The notes under the pieces: generated by a model
The model's input: the letters and a program-made list of their open reading frames with translations, nothing else
The model's database searches: none
What the model was told of the DNA's origin: nothing
Shown here: positions 1 to 9,271 of the stretch, one piece after another
Layout of the letters: each line of letters starts with the position of its first letter
Position numbering within the stretch: position 1 is the first letter of the stretch
Source of the DNA: Planctomycetota bacterium
Lineage (GTDB): Bacteria > Planctomycetota > B15-G4 > SIAN01
DNA length: 64,000 nt
Direction of reading: 5' to 3'
NCBI GenBank assembly: GCA_016795285.1
Contig: JAEUIC010000008.1
Location: 164,787 to 228,786, forward strand
Position numbers and translations under genes: made by a program

Positions 1-1
1 C

Positions 2-154
2 CAGCACTTCCCGCTCGACCTCTTCAGCGAGCTGCTCGATCCGACGACCCATGTCGATCGCCACGCGGTGGCGGTCGAGTTCGTGCCCGCCGAGGGGGTG
101 CCGCGCGCCGAGCTGCTCGAGCGCGCCGAGGCGGCTCGCCGGGAGACGCGCTGA
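2..154 (+). CDS. C-terminal fragment of an unrecognised protein
   Basis: Only the last 50 codons of this gene lie in the window; the frame is open from the left edge to a TGA at 152-154. The fragment is acidic to mixed in charge and ends in an Arg- and Glu-rich helix-like tail (ELLERAEAARRETR). I do not recognise the family from so little sequence. The stop codon is one base before the GTG start of murD, so the two genes are probably co-transcribed and translationally coupled. The codon pattern matches the neighbouring genes. Confidence 0.5.
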   Translation, partial: QHFPLDLFSELLDPTTHVDRHAVAVEFVPAEGVPRAELLERAEAARRETR

Positions 155-155
155 C

Positions 156-1616
156 GTGACCGCTCCGCTGCTGCCGCGCTTGCCGCGCGACTTCCGGCCG
201 CTCGATCTGCGCGGCCAGCGCGTGCTGGTGCTCGGGCTCGGGACGTTCGGCGGAGGGCTCGGCGCCGCGCTCCACCTGGTTCGTGAAGGCGCGAGCGTCA
301 CCATCGCCGACAAGCGCGGCGCCGCCGATCTCGCCCCGTCGCTCGCCGCGCTCGAGGGGATGAAGGTCCGCTTCTGCCTCGGCGCGCATGCGAGCGACGA
401 CGAGGTGGCCGCCGCCGATTGGATCGTCGCGTCGCCCGCGGTGCCGTGGGACGTCCCGCCGCTGCGCGCGGCGGCGCGCCTCAAGAAGCCGGTCGAGAGC
501 GAGATCACGCTGCTGGTGCGGCTGCTGCCGTGTCGCTGGCTCGGCATCACCGGCACCAACGGCAAGAGCACCACGACGATGCTGGCGATGCGGACGCTGG
601 CGGCCGCCGGACGACGCGTGGTGGGCGGCGGCAACCTCGGCGGATCGCTCCTCGACCATTGGCGTGACCTCGCCGCCGACGATGCAGTGGTGCTGGAGCT
701 GAGTTCGTTCCAGCTCGAGCACCTCGGCGAGATCGGGCTCGGACCCGACGTCGCGGTGGTGACCAACGTCACCCACGACCATCTCGATCGCCATGGCACC
801 TTCGCCGCCTACGCCGAGGCGAAGCGGCAGATCCTGACGCGCGCCGAAGTCGCCGTGCTGCCGCGCGCCGATCCGACCGCTCGCGAGTTCGCCCTCACCA
901 CGCGCGCGCAGGTGGTCTGGTACGGCGAGGAGGGGGCGTTCGGCCGCGACGAGCGCGGCGCGAAGCTGCGCGACGAGCGGTTCGCCCGCCTCGATCTCGA
1001 CGGGGAGCCCGACCAGGAGTCCGCGCCGGAGGTCGACTTCGAGCCGCTCGCCCTGCGCGGCGTCCACAACCGCCTCAACCTGCTCGCCGCGGCGACGGCG
1101 GCGACCCGTTTCGCCGTGCCGTTCGCGGCAGCGGCCACCGCCGGGTTCGCGGCCAAGCCGCTCGCCCGACGGCTGAACGAGGTCGCCCGCGTCGGCGAGG
1201 TGCTCTTCGTCGACGACTCGGTCTCCACCTCGCCCCCGGCAGTGGCCGTGGCGTTGCGCGCCTACTCCGGCGCAACCCATTTGATTGCAGGTGGTTACGA
1301 CAAGGGGATCGACCCCGAACCGCTGCTCGATGCGATGGTGCGGAATTGCCGCAGCGTCTACCTCTATGGGGCGGTCGGGCCGGCGCTCGCGAAGCGGCTC
1401 GAGGGGCGCCGGTCGGGCGCCAGCCGAGCGGACTTCCGCCACGCTTGTTTTCCCGATCTGCCGGCCGCTTTCGCCGCGGCCGCCGCGGCGGCGAGCGGCG
1501 GCGAGACGGTCCTCTATTCCCCTGGCTATGCGAGCTACGACCAGTTCCGCAACTTCACCGAGCGGGGCGACCTCTTCTGCGCGCTGGTCGCCGACCACGC
1601 GCGCCGCCGAGCTTGA
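156..1616 (+). CDS. murD: UDP-N-acetylmuramoylalanine--D-glutamate ligase (MurD)
   Basis: Cytoplasmic ATP-dependent ligase that adds D-glutamate to UDP-MurNAc-L-alanine in peptidoglycan synthesis. About 486 residues, a normal MurD length. The N-terminal Rossmann domain carries the loop GLGTFGGGLG. The central Mur-ligase P-loop is ITGTNGKSTTT at about residues 130-140, followed by the conserved TNVTHDHLDRHGT segment. The C-terminal domain contains LFVDDSVSTSPPA and AGGYDKG. I chose the GTG at 156 because it follows the upstream stop by one base; an in-frame ATG at 51 would add 35 arginine-rich residues overlapping the previous gene. The presence of murD implies a peptidoglycan wall. Confidence 0.93.
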   Translation: MTAPLLPRLPRDFRPLDLRGQRVLVLGLGTFGGGLGAALHLVREGASVTIADKRGAADLAPSLAALEGMKVRFCLGAHASDDEVAAADWIVASPAVPWDVPPLRAAARLKKPVESEITLLVRLLPCRWLGITGTNGKSTTTMLAMRTLAAAGRRVVGGGNLGGSLLDHWRDLAADDAVVLELSSFQLEHLGEIGLGPDVAVVTNVTHDHLDRHGTFAAYAEAKRQILTRAEVAVLPRADPTAREFALTTRAQVVWYGEEGAFGRDERGAKLRDERFARLDLDGEPDQESAPEVDFEPLALRGVHNRLNLLAAATAATRFAVPFAAAATAGFAAKPLARRLNEVARVGEVLFVDDSVSTSPPAVAVALRAYSGATHLIAGGYDKGIDPEPLLDAMVRNCRSVYLYGAVGPALAKRLEGRRSGASRADFRHACFPDLPAAFAAAAAAASGGETVLYSPGYASYDQFRNFTERGDLFCALVADHARRRA

Positions 1617-1640
1617 TCCCCTCCGCCGACGGGCAACAAT
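1613..1640 (+). promoter_or_regulatory. Candidate housekeeping promoter for the mcsA-mcsB-clpC operon
   Basis: TTGATC at 1613-1618 and AACAAT at 1635-1640 are separated by 16 bases and resemble -35/-10 hexamers (four of six matches each). AT-rich hexamers at this spacing are uncommon in this very GC-rich sequence. The -35 overlaps the murD stop codon and the site lies 37 bases before mcsA. This is a pattern match only. Confidence 0.3.
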
Positions 1641-1676
1641 CGCGCACCCACGAGGCGCGCACCAGCCAGGAGCCGC

Positions 1677-2204
1677 ATGACCGAGTACTGCCAACGCTGC
1701 CAGAAAGAGGCCGCCAAGGTCCACGTCACCGAGATCGACGCGGAGGGCAAGAAGGCGTTGCTCCACCTCTGCGAGGAGTGCGCGAAGGGGCACGGCCTGC
1801 CGGCGCAGCCCGCGCCGACGGTGCTGGCGGTCTTCAAGGAGCTCGTCGACAAGGCGAACACCGTCGCGCGCACGCGCGATCGGCAGTGCCCCGAGTGCGG
1901 GACGACCTTCGCCGAGTTCAAGGCGAAGGGGCGCTTCGGCTGCGCGCACGACTACGAGGTCTTCCAGGCGCGCGTCGTGCCGCTGCTCGAGCGGATCCAC
2001 GGCGCCTCGGAGCACGTCGGCGAGGCCGATGGCGCGCGCGCGCAGAAGAGCGCGTCGGACAGCGCCGCGCAGGAGCTGCGCCGCCTGCGCCGCGACCTGC
2101 AGCGCGTCGTGAAGAGCGAGGAGTACGAGGAGGCGGCGCGCCTGCGCGATCGCATCACCACGCTCGAGAAGCAGCTCGCCGAGGGGAATCAGCTCGATGG
2201 CTGA
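1677..2204 (+). CDS. mcsA: McsA-like activator of protein arginine kinase (UVR-motif zinc protein)
   Basis: In Firmicutes McsA binds zinc and activates the arginine kinase McsB, feeding arginine-phosphorylated proteins to ClpCP. This protein has 175 residues. Its N-terminal half carries C5xxC8 and C32xxC35 pairs, then C71xxC74 and a lone C89 in GCAHDYEVF. In typical McsA the last site is a CxxC pair, so here His91 or Asp92 may replace a cysteine. Residues about 138-170 form a UVR motif (EYEEAARLRDRITTLEKQL), also found in the ClpC middle domain. The mcsB start codon lies inside its last codons (8-base overlap), so the two are coupled. The start ATG follows an AGGAG-type site. Confidence 0.9.
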   Translation: MTEYCQRCQKEAAKVHVTEIDAEGKKALLHLCEECAKGHGLPAQPAPTVLAVFKELVDKANTVARTRDRQCPECGTTFAEFKAKGRFGCAHDYEVFQARVVPLLERIHGASEHVGEADGARAQKSASDSAAQELRRLRRDLQRVVKSEEYEEAARLRDRITTLEKQLAEGNQLDG

Positions 2205-3273
2205 GACTCCGCGCGATTGGTTCAGCGCTCCGGCGACCGCGGGCAACTGGATGGCCAGCGACGGCCGCGACCACGAGATCGTGGTCACGTCGCGCGTCCG
2301 GCTGGCGCGCAACGTCGCCGGCTTCCCGTTCCGCGCGCGCCTCGAGCCGAAGCGCGCCAAGGAGGTCGAGGCGCACCTCGCCGAGCGGCTCGGCGCGCTC
2401 TCGCTCGCCGCCGACCAGGCCTACCTCCGCCTCGCCGACCTCGACCCGCTCGACACCGAGCTCCTCTTCGAGCGCCACCTGATCAGCAAGGACCTCGCGC
2501 GCGAGCTCGAGGGGCCGCGCGCCGTCTTCTTCAGCCGCAGCCGCAACGTCTCGGTGATGGTGAACGAGGAGGACCACCTGCGGCTGCAGGCGCTCGGTCC
2601 CGGCGGCAACCTCGAGGCGCTGCTCGAGCAGGTCCGCGACGTCGACCACCTCGTCGGCGAGCGGGTGAGCTACGCCTACCACCCGCGCTTCGGCTACCTC
2701 ACCTCGTGCCCGACCAACGTCGGCACGGGGCTGCGCCTCTCGGTGATGCTCCACCTGCCGGCGCTGGTCCACTCGAAGGAGATCGACAAGGTCTTCGACG
2801 CCGCCTCGAAGATGAAGCTCGCGGTGCGCGGCTTCTACGGCGAGGGAACCTCCTACCTCGGCGACTTCTTCCAGGTGAGCAACCAGGTCACGCTCGGTCG
2901 CAGCGTCGACAAGCTGCTGGCCGACATCCAGCGCGTGCTGCCGAAGCTGGTCGACTACGAGCGCGACATGCGGCGCACCATCGCGGAAGAGGCGGGGAAG
3001 GGGCTCGAGGACCGCATCTGGCGCGCCTTCGGGATCCTCTCGCACGCGCGCCGCCTCACCTCGCAGGAGGCGCTCGACCTGCTGTCGCACGTGCGCCTCG
3101 GCGTCTGCGTCGGCCTCCTGCCGCGTCCCGCGCTGAAGACGGTGAACGAGCTGCTCGTGCTGAGCCAGCCGGCCCACGTGCAGCTGCTCGCCGGCCGCGT
3201 CCTCACCGACGACGAGCGCGACGTCGCCCGCGCCACCTACATCCGCCAGCGGCTCGAAGCGCCGACGAGCTGA
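2197..3273 (+). CDS. mcsB: Protein arginine kinase McsB
   Basis: ATP:guanidino phosphotransferase family protein of 358 residues that phosphorylates arginine side chains, in Firmicutes a degradation tag read by ClpC. Visible signatures are TSRVRLARN near residue 30 (N-terminal guanido-kinase motif), FFSRSRNVSVMVNEEDH near residue 110 and LTSCPTNVGTGLR near residue 168, which contains the conserved active-site loop cysteine. The C-terminal region (HLPALVHSKEIDKV onwards) matches the bacterial McsB layout rather than animal creatine or arginine kinases. It overlaps mcsA and is followed after 64 bases by the Clp-N protein. No ctsR repressor gene is present, unlike the Bacillus ctsR-mcsA-mcsB-clpC order. 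Confidence 0.95.
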   Translation: MAETPRDWFSAPATAGNWMASDGRDHEIVVTSRVRLARNVAGFPFRARLEPKRAKEVEAHLAERLGALSLAADQAYLRLADLDPLDTELLFERHLISKDLARELEGPRAVFFSRSRNVSVMVNEEDHLRLQALGPGGNLEALLEQVRDVDHLVGERVSYAYHPRFGYLTSCPTNVGTGLRLSVMLHLPALVHSKEIDKVFDAASKMKLAVRGFYGEGTSYLGDFFQVSNQVTLGRSVDKLLADIQRVLPKLVDYERDMRRTIAEEAGKGLEDRIWRAFGILSHARRLTSQEALDLLSHVRLGVCVGLLPRPALKTVNELLVLSQPAHVQLLAGRVLTDDERDVARATYIRQRLEAPTS

Positions 3274-3302
3274 CGCGGGCGGCGCCTGCCGACGCGCAGC
3301 AA

Positions 3303-3322
3303 CTTCCGAGGCCTCGCGGAAG
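3303..3322 (+). other. Inverted repeat between mcsB and the Clp-N gene
   Basis: CTTCCG at 3303-3308 pairs with CGGAAG at 3317-3322 around an 8-base loop. The purine-rich stretch that follows supplies the ribosome binding site of the next gene. There is no T run, so a strong intrinsic terminator is unlikely; it could be an attenuator or an operator. Confidence 0.3.
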
Positions 3323-3337
3323 GGGGAGGGGGCGGCG

Positions 3338-4672
3338 ATGTTCGACCGATTCACCGATCGCGCGCGCAAGGTGATGGGATTCGCCAAGGACGAGGCCCAA
3401 CGGCGCCAAGAGGAGGCGATCGGCACCGAGCACCTGCTGCTCGGGTTGTTGCGCGAGGGGGCGGGCGTCGGCGCCAATGCCCTGCGCCTGCTCGGCGTCG
3501 ACTTGACCCGCCTGCGTGACCGGGTGGCGGAGATCACCGCGCAGCGCCCGGCGATCGCCGTGCGCGCCAACTTCCCGTTCACGCCGCGCGCGAAGCGGGT
3601 GCTCGAACTCGCCGTCGAGGAGGCGGCCGGACTCGGCCACCGCTACGTCGGCACCGAGCACCTGCTGCTCGGGCTGATCCTGGAGCACGAGGGGATCGCT
3701 GCACGCGCGCTGTTGATGCACGGCGCCGAGGTCGACGCGGTGCGCCGGCAGATCGTCGACTTTCTCGGCGAGCGGGCCGATCGCGAGGTGCCGGGCGGCA
3801 GCGCCGCGGCCGATGACGACCCCGCGCGGTTCGCACCGCAGTCGGCGCCCCGCTCCGAACCGCAACGTGCGTCGCCAGCGGGCCCTTCCGCGGTGAGCTT
3901 CCCGACCATGAGCCCCGAGCATGCGAGTCGCGCGCTGGTGCGGATGCGCGCCGAGCTCGCGCGGACCGAGGCGCAGGCGCTCCAGCTGCGGCAGCGGATC
4001 GAGGAGATCGCGCGCGAGGTGAATGGCGCGAGCCTCGAGGCCGCCGCCGCAGCGGCTCCGCAGCTCGGCGGCGCGCCGCCGTCGCTCGGCTGTACCGAGC
4101 GCGCCGTGCTGGCGCTGCAGCGCGCGCGCCTCCTCGCGATCCGCGCCAACCGTCGTGAACTCGGCAGCGAGCCGTTGCTGCAGGCGCTGCTGATGGACGA
4201 CGCCGCGCTGCCGGTCGTCGCGCTGCGCGAGCTCGACATCGACGTCGCCGCCCTGCGCTGGTCGCTCGGAGTTCCGGCGGCGGAGGAGCGCCTGATCGAC
4301 CCGGGCGTTCCGCTTCCGGCGAGCGACGGCGTTCGTGCCGCCGCCGCGGCGGCCGAGCGGGCGGCGCGGCGGCACGGGCGGCCGGCGGTGGGGGTGGCCC
4401 ACCTGCTGATCGGTCTGCTCGACTCGGAGGGCGACCCGGCGGCGGCGCGCCTTGCGCAGTGGCCGGTCGACCTCGCGGCCTTGCGCCATGCGCTCGAGCG
4501 CGAGCTCGCTCCGAATCCCCGGGACGAGCAGCTCCTCGGCCTGCGCACCGATCTCGACGTCCTGATGCACGAGCTGCGCGCGCTGCGCAGCGCCTTCTCG
4601 GCAGTCGCCGATGAGGCGCAGCGCGTGAAGGCACGCGCCGCGGCGCTCCTCTGGCATGCCGACCTCGACTGA
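3338..4672 (+). CDS. ATPase-less Clp N-domain protein in the mcsAB-clpC operon
   Basis: A 444-residue protein whose first ~145 residues are closely similar to the N-terminal double Clp-N repeat of the ClpC encoded next to it (both start [14 protein letters not shown]). Both GTEH motifs are kept, with glutamates at residues 31 and 107; the equivalent Bacillus ClpC residues Glu32 and Glu106 bind phosphoarginine. Residues ~190-230 look coiled-coil. Residues ~249-400 are a second, degenerate Clp-N-like region in which GTEH reads GSEP (about residue 275) and GVAH (about 352). No Walker A or B motif exists, so it cannot unfold substrates. By analogy with mycobacterial ClpC2 it could be a decoy, adaptor or regulator for ClpC or for arginine-phosphorylated proteins; that role is inference. 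Confidence 0.85.
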   Translation: MFDRFTDRARKVMGFAKDEAQRRQEEAIGTEHLLLGLLREGAGVGANALRLLGVDLTRLRDRVAEITAQRPAIAVRANFPFTPRAKRVLELAVEEAAGLGHRYVGTEHLLLGLILEHEGIAARALLMHGAEVDAVRRQIVDFLGERADREVPGGSAAADDDPARFAPQSAPRSEPQRASPAGPSAVSFPTMSPEHASRALVRMRAELARTEAQALQLRQRIEEIAREVNGASLEAAAAAAPQLGGAPPSLGCTERAVLALQRARLLAIRANRRELGSEPLLQALLMDDAALPVVALRELDIDVAALRWSLGVPAAEERLIDPGVPLPASDGVRAAAAAAERAARRHGRPAVGVAHLLIGLLDSEGDPAAARLAQWPVDLAALRHALERELAPNPRDEQLLGLRTDLDVLMHELRALRSAFSAVADEAQRVKARAAALLWHADLD

Positions 4673-4971
4673 CCGCCCCGCCTCAAGCCCGGAGCGGCGA
4701 CGGTCGATCAGGCCTAGCGAGGAGTCCGCACGAGGACGAAGAAGAGGGGGAGCGGTCCAGCCGATGGACGCCGACGTTTCGTCGCGACAGCGCATCGCCG
4801 CCCGCCGTCTTGGCGTGGCGCCGCGGGTGCGCACGGGCGGCGTCTCCCACTTCGCGGCGGCGCGAGCGTTGCGTCCTCCGTCGTCCCGGAGGTTGAGCGG
4901 CGGCCCTCCGCACGCCACGCTATGGCGACTGCATTCCCCGCTGGTTCGCTCGTCGGAGCACGGAGCACCCC
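4673..4971 (+). other. 299-base spacer before clpC
   Basis: No convincing gene is seen. An open frame starting at 4656 runs through it, but it is arginine-rich and overlaps both flanking genes. A weak promoter-like pair, TTGAGC (4893-4898) and CGCTAT (4918-4923), has a long 19-base spacer. GGAGCACGGAGC just before 4972 can serve as the clpC ribosome binding site. The length of the gap suggests clpC may have its own promoter or leader. Confidence 0.4.
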
Positions 4972-7527
4972 ATGTTCGACCGATTCACTGACCGTGCCCG
5001 CAAGGTCATGGGCCTCGCCAAGGCGGAGGCCCAGCGCCTGAACCACGAGTACATCGGGACGGAGCACATCCTGCTCGGCCTGGTGCAGGAGGGCAGCGGC
5101 GTCGCCGCCAACGTCCTGAAGAACATGAACATCGACCTGAAGCGCATCCGCGCCGAGATCGAGAAGATCGTGAAGGGCAGCCCGACGATGGTGACGCAGG
5201 GCAACCTGCCGTTCACGCCGCGGGCGAAGAAGGTGCTCGAGCTCGCCGTCGAGGAGGCGAGCAACCTCGGCCACAACTACATCGGCACCGAGCACCTGCT
5301 GCTCGGGCTGATCAAGGAGAACGAGGGGATCGCCGCGCGCGTGCTGCTGAACCTCGGCGTGAAGCTCGAGGAGGTGCGCGACGAGATCCTCGAGTTCCTC
5401 GGCGCCGAGCCGCGCAATGCCCAGGGCGGCAGCGGCGAGGGCGCCGGCGCGGGCGGCAACGAGGAGTCGGGCGGCGGCGCGTCGGGCGGCGGCGAGGCCT
5501 CGGGCGGCGAGGCGGCGGCCGGCAGCGGCGCGGGCGGCGGCAAGGGCAAGACGCCGGCGCTGAACGCCTTCGGCCGCGACCTCACCACGCTCGCTCGCGA
5601 AGGCAAGCTCGACCCGGTCATCGGCCGGCGGCGCGAGATCGAGCGGGTGATGCAGATCCTCTGCCGCCGCACCAAGAACAACCCGGTGCTGCTCGGCGAG
5701 GCGGGCGTCGGCAAGACGGCCATCGTCGAGGGACTCGCGCAGGACATCGTGGCCGGCAACGTGCCGGAGATCCTCGCCGACAAGCGGATCGTCGTCCTCG
5801 ACCTCGCGATGATGGTCGCCGGCACCAAGTACCGCGGCCAGTTCGAGGAGCGCATCAAGGCGGTGATGACCGAGGTGCGCCGCGCGAAGAACATCATCCT
5901 CTTCATCGACGAGCTCCACACGCTCGTCGGCGCGGGCGGTGCCGAGGGGGCGATCGACGCCAGCAACGTGCTGAAGCCGTCGCTCTCGCGCGGCGAGGTG
6001 CAGTGCGTCGGCGCGACGACGCTCGACGAGTACCGCAAGTACATCGAGAAGGACGGCGCGCTCGAGCGGCGCTTCCAGTCGGTCATGGTCGAGCCGGCCA
6101 CCCGCGAGGAGACGCTCGAGATCTTGAGGGGGCTGCGCGACCGCTACGAAGCGCACCACCGCGTGCAGATCACCGACGGGGCGCTCGAGCTCGCCGTCGA
6201 GCTGGCCAACCGCTACATCACCGGTCGCTTCATGCCGGACAAGGCGATCGACGTCCTCGACGAGGCGGGCGCGCGCGTGCGCCTGAAGGCGCTCACCCAG
6301 CCGACCGACCTGAAGGACCTCGCCGAGAAGATCGCGCTCCTCGACAAGGAGAAGGAGGAGTGCGTCGCGGCGCAGGACTTCGAGCGCGCCGCCTACCTGC
6401 GCGACCAGGCCGACAAGATGCGCAAGCAGCGCGATGAGCTGCAGAAGCAGTGGCGCGCCAGCAGCAAGGAGGTCGACGGCACCGTCGACGAGGACGTGAT
6501 CGCGGAGACGGTGGCGAAGATCACCGGCGTCCCGGTCACCCGCCTCGAGAAGGGCGAGGCCGACCGCCTGCTCAAGATGGAGGAGGAGCTCCACCGCGCC
6601 GTCATCTCGCAGGACGAGGCGATCAAGGCGATCTCGCGCGCGATCCGCCGGGCGCGCTCGGGGCTGAAGAGCCCGAAGCGTCCGATGGGCTCGTTCCTCT
6701 TCCTCGGGCCGACCGGCGTCGGCAAGACGCACCTCTGCAAGCAGCTCGCGAAGTTCATGTTCGGCAACGAGGACGCGCTGATCCAGATCGACATGTCGGA
6801 GTACATGGAGAAGCACAACGCGTCGCGGCTGGTCGGCGCGCCGCCGGGCTACGTCGGCTACGAGGAGGGCGGCCAGCTGACCGAGAAGGTCCGCCGCCGG
6901 CCCTACAGCGTGGTGCTGCTCGACGAGGTCGAGAAGGCGCACGGCGACATCTTCAACATGCTCCTCCAGATCATGGAGGAGGGGCGCCTCACCGACTCGT
7001 TCGGGCGCAACATCGACTTCCGCAACGTCATCCTGATCATGACGTCGAACATCGGCGCCTCGATCATCAAGAACCAGAGCTCGCTCGGCTTCCACAAGGC
7101 CTCGCCCGACCACGCCTACGAGGCGATGCGCGAGCAGCTGATGGTGGAGATCGAGAAGTTCTTCCGCCCCGAGTTCGTGAACCGCCTCGACGAGGTGATC
7201 GTCTTCCATCCGCTCACGCGGCCCGACATGGCGCAGATCCTCGACGTGCAGCTGCGCGAGGTGCGCGATCGCCTCGCCGAGAAGCAGCTCGTGCTGGAGC
7301 TCACCGATGCGGCGCGCGAGCACCTGATCGACAAGGGCACCAACCTCGACTTCGGCGCGCGTCCGCTGCGCCGCGCGGTCGAGCGGCTGCTCGAGGATCC
7401 GATGTCGGAGTCGATCCTGCGCGGCGACTTCCGCGGCAAGGACCTCGTCCGCGTGACGCTCGAGGGCGAGGAGCTGCGCTTCGAGGCGGTCGAGACCCAG
7501 AAGCCGGTCGAGACGGCGAAGGGCTGA
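4972..7527 (+). CDS. clpC: ATP-dependent unfoldase ClpC
   Basis: Class I Hsp100 (AAA+) unfoldase of 851 residues that delivers substrates to ClpP in the cytoplasm. Domains in order: two Clp-N repeats (1-145) with both GTEH phosphoarginine-site motifs; an unusually long Gly/Ser/Glu-rich linker (about 150-190); AAA-1 with GEAGVGKT at about 242; a coiled-coil middle domain with a UVR-like segment ([17 protein letters not shown]) at about 463; AAA-2 with GPTGVGKT at about 580; and a probable ClpP-docking LGF tripeptide near residue 705. The middle domain is the usual contact for McsB/MecA-type adaptors. clpP is not in the window. The gene is complete and follows mcsA, mcsB and the Clp-N protein on the same strand. 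Confidence 0.97.
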   Translation: MFDRFTDRARKVMGLAKAEAQRLNHEYIGTEHILLGLVQEGSGVAANVLKNMNIDLKRIRAEIEKIVKGSPTMVTQGNLPFTPRAKKVLELAVEEASNLGHNYIGTEHLLLGLIKENEGIAARVLLNLGVKLEEVRDEILEFLGAEPRNAQGGSGEGAGAGGNEESGGGASGGGEASGGEAAAGSGAGGGKGKTPALNAFGRDLTTLAREGKLDPVIGRRREIERVMQILCRRTKNNPVLLGEAGVGKTAIVEGLAQDIVAGNVPEILADKRIVVLDLAMMVAGTKYRGQFEERIKAVMTEVRRAKNIILFIDELHTLVGAGGAEGAIDASNVLKPSLSRGEVQCVGATTLDEYRKYIEKDGALERRFQSVMVEPATREETLEILRGLRDRYEAHHRVQITDGALELAVELANRYITGRFMPDKAIDVLDEAGARVRLKALTQPTDLKDLAEKIALLDKEKEECVAAQDFERAAYLRDQADKMRKQRDELQKQWRASSKEVDGTVDEDVIAETVAKITGVPVTRLEKGEADRLLKMEEELHRAVISQDEAIKAISRAIRRARSGLKSPKRPMGSFLFLGPTGVGKTHLCKQLAKFMFGNEDALIQIDMSEYMEKHNASRLVGAPPGYVGYEEGGQLTEKVRRRPYSVVLLDEVEKAHGDIFNMLLQIMEEGRLTDSFGRNIDFRNVILIMTSNIGASIIKNQSSLGFHKASPDHAYEAMREQLMVEIEKFFRPEFVNRLDEVIVFHPLTRPDMAQILDVQLREVRDRLAEKQLVLELTDAAREHLIDKGTNLDFGARPLRRAVERLLEDPMSESILRGDFRGKDLVRVTLEGEELRFEAVETQKPVETAKG

Positions 7528-7572
7528 GATGTGGCGGTCGCCGATGTCGGCGCGCTGCTGAGAGGCGGCGCG

Positions 7573-8850
7573 GTGAAGCGCTCCTTCGCCGCGCTGTCGT
7601 TCCTGCTCGCGATCGCGGCGGCGCCTGCAGTGATGTGGCGGTCGCCGGCAGCGGCGGCCGCCCAAGAGGCGGCGCCGCCGCCGTCCGCGCCGCCGTTGCG
7701 GATCGACACGGTGGTGCTGGCCGAGAGCGGCGGCGAGTGGGCGCGCTTCGGCCTGCCCGCCGCCAGCCAGGCCGGCTTCGTCGTGGCGCATGCGGCGAAG
7801 CGGGGGGCCGGCGCGGCGCTGCTCGTCTCGTCGGGCGGCCGCGCGACGCCGCTGATCGCCACCGGCTCCGAGCTGCGCACGGCGCTCGGTCGCTTCGAGC
7901 TCGAGTCGATCGGCGAGCGGCCGGACGTGAACGACTCGAACCACGTCGCCTTCCGCGCGCGCTTCGTCGACGGCAGCAGCGCGATCGTCGTCGCCGACGG
8001 CTTCGAGCGCCGCTTCGAGTTCGTCGCCAACTCGACCGAGGCGTACCGCGAGTTCGGCCCCGCGGTCGCCATCGACGGCGCGGGTGCGGTCGCGTTCCAT
8101 GCGACGGTCGACCCGCCCGGCCACCCCGACCGCGACGACGGCCTCGCGCCCGCCGACGAGCAGGACGCGCGGCTCGCTCCCGAGCGGCTGCCGGCGCCGA
8201 AGCGCCTCACCGCCGCCGGCCGCGCCGCCGCCTTCGAGAACGGCCTCTTCCTGGTGCGCGCGGGCCAGCGGCGCGTGGTCGCGCACAGCGGCGAGCAGCT
8301 GCTCGACGTGCTCGACGGCTTCGCGCTCGGCGACGGGGGCGCGCTGGCCTACCGCGCGGCGCCGAAGGTCGGCGTCTGGAGCGTGCGCGTCGACGGCGGC
8401 GCGTTCGCGCAGCCGATCGCCACGACGGGCGGCGCGCCCGAGGAGCGCTACGGCCCGCTCGCCATCAACGGCCGCGGGCAGGTCGCCTTCGTGGCGTGGT
8501 CGGCCGACGGGACGGCGCGCCTCTGCCGCGGCGCGGTCGGGCGCGGGGCGCCGGAGACGGTGCAGGACGGCGCCACGGGCTTCGTCGACTTCGACGAGTC
8601 GGTCGCGATCGACGCGGCGGGGCGCATCGCGTTCGTCGGTCGGCGCGCGGACGGCGGAGCGGCGCTCTGCGTCGCCGCCGACGCCGCGCACGTGACCGAG
8701 CTCCTGCCGATCGGCGCGCCGCTCGCGGGACGGCGCGTGAGCGCGCTCGCGATCGGGCCGCACGCCTTCGGCCGCTCCGATCGCCTCGCCGTGCGCGCGA
8801 CGCTCGACGACGGCGGCGAGGCGCTCTTCCTCCTCTACGCGCGCCGCTGA
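7573..8850 (+). CDS. Secreted repeat protein, function unknown
   Basis: About 425 residues from the GTG at 7573. I chose this start because it begins a good signal peptide (VKRSFAALSFLLAIAAAP, then AAAAAQ) with AGAGG upstream; a GTG at 7531 would add 14 residues. The mature part has repeated units such as INGRGQVAFVAWSADGTARL and IDAAGRIAFVGRRADGGAAL, roughly every 60-100 residues, which suggests a beta-propeller or similar all-beta exported protein. Repeats of this N-x-x-G-x-x-A/F-x style are frequent in planctomycete secretomes (from memory). It lies 45 bases after clpC but has no visible functional link to it, and it converges on the fliS-side operon. Confidence 0.75.
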   Translation: MKRSFAALSFLLAIAAAPAVMWRSPAAAAAQEAAPPPSAPPLRIDTVVLAESGGEWARFGLPAASQAGFVVAHAAKRGAGAALLVSSGGRATPLIATGSELRTALGRFELESIGERPDVNDSNHVAFRARFVDGSSAIVVADGFERRFEFVANSTEAYREFGPAVAIDGAGAVAFHATVDPPGHPDRDDGLAPADEQDARLAPERLPAPKRLTAAGRAAAFENGLFLVRAGQRRVVAHSGEQLLDVLDGFALGDGGALAYRAAPKVGVWSVRVDGGAFAQPIATTGGAPEERYGPLAINGRGQVAFVAWSADGTARLCRGAVGRGAPETVQDGATGFVDFDESVAIDAAGRIAFVGRRADGGAALCVAADAAHVTELLPIGAPLAGRRVSALAIGPHAFGRSDRLAVRATLDDGGEALFLLYARR

Positions 8851-8896
8851 GCGTCGCGACGTCGAGGAGGGCGCCGCCGCCGCTGAGCGCCGCCCG

Positions 8897-9271
8897 TCAG
8901 GCCGTCGCGTCGCACGAGCGGTCGCGCGCCGGCACCGTCGCCCCGTAGGCGGCGAGCGTGGAGCGGCCGCGGCCGAGGCCGGCGATCTGCTCGCGCAGCT
9001 CCGCGATCTGCTCGTCGCTGCGCTTCAGCAGCTGCGCATGGAGGACGAACAGCCGTTCCGTGCGCGCCGCGAAGGCGGTGAGTTGCGCGTCGTCGAGGCG
9101 GGCGCGCAGCTCCGGCGCCGACGGCAGCGCCGCCAGCGCGGCGCCCGCCAGCTCGACGGCTGCCGCGGCCGGCTCGACCTCGCCGGCATCGACGAACGAG
9201 AGCGCGTCGCGCCACGCCGACTCGACGTCGGCGAGCTGCTCGAGCTCAGCGCAGCGAGAGGACGGCGGCAT
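8897..9271 (-). CDS. Small helical protein downstream of fliS, possible FliT-like chaperone
   Basis: 124 residues, mostly predicted alpha-helix (LEQLADVESAWRDALSFV; RTERLFVLHAQLLKRSDEQI). It overlaps fliS by 26 bases and has its own site GGAGG six bases before the ATG. In many genomes a small helical FliT-type gene follows fliS, and the tail LFVLHAQLLKRSDEQIAELREQI is compatible with such an export chaperone. I see no diagnostic motif, so the functional call is from position and composition only. Confidence 0.55.
   Translation of the reverse strand: MPPSSRCAELEQLADVESAWRDALSFVDAGEVEPAAAAVELAGAALAALPSAPELRARLDDAQLTAFAARTERLFVLHAQLLKRSDEQIAELREQIAGLGRGRSTLAAYGATVPARDRSCDATA

Noticed and set aside
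4656..4991. 111-codon open frame between the Clp-N gene and clpC
   Set aside because: It overlaps both neighbours, is arginine-rich, and has no recognisable domain.
4714..8763. Open frame of about 1,349 codons on the - strand
   Set aside because: Antisense to clpC and the secreted repeat protein, low-complexity Arg/Ala/Leu/Asp composition, no ribosome site; a shadow.
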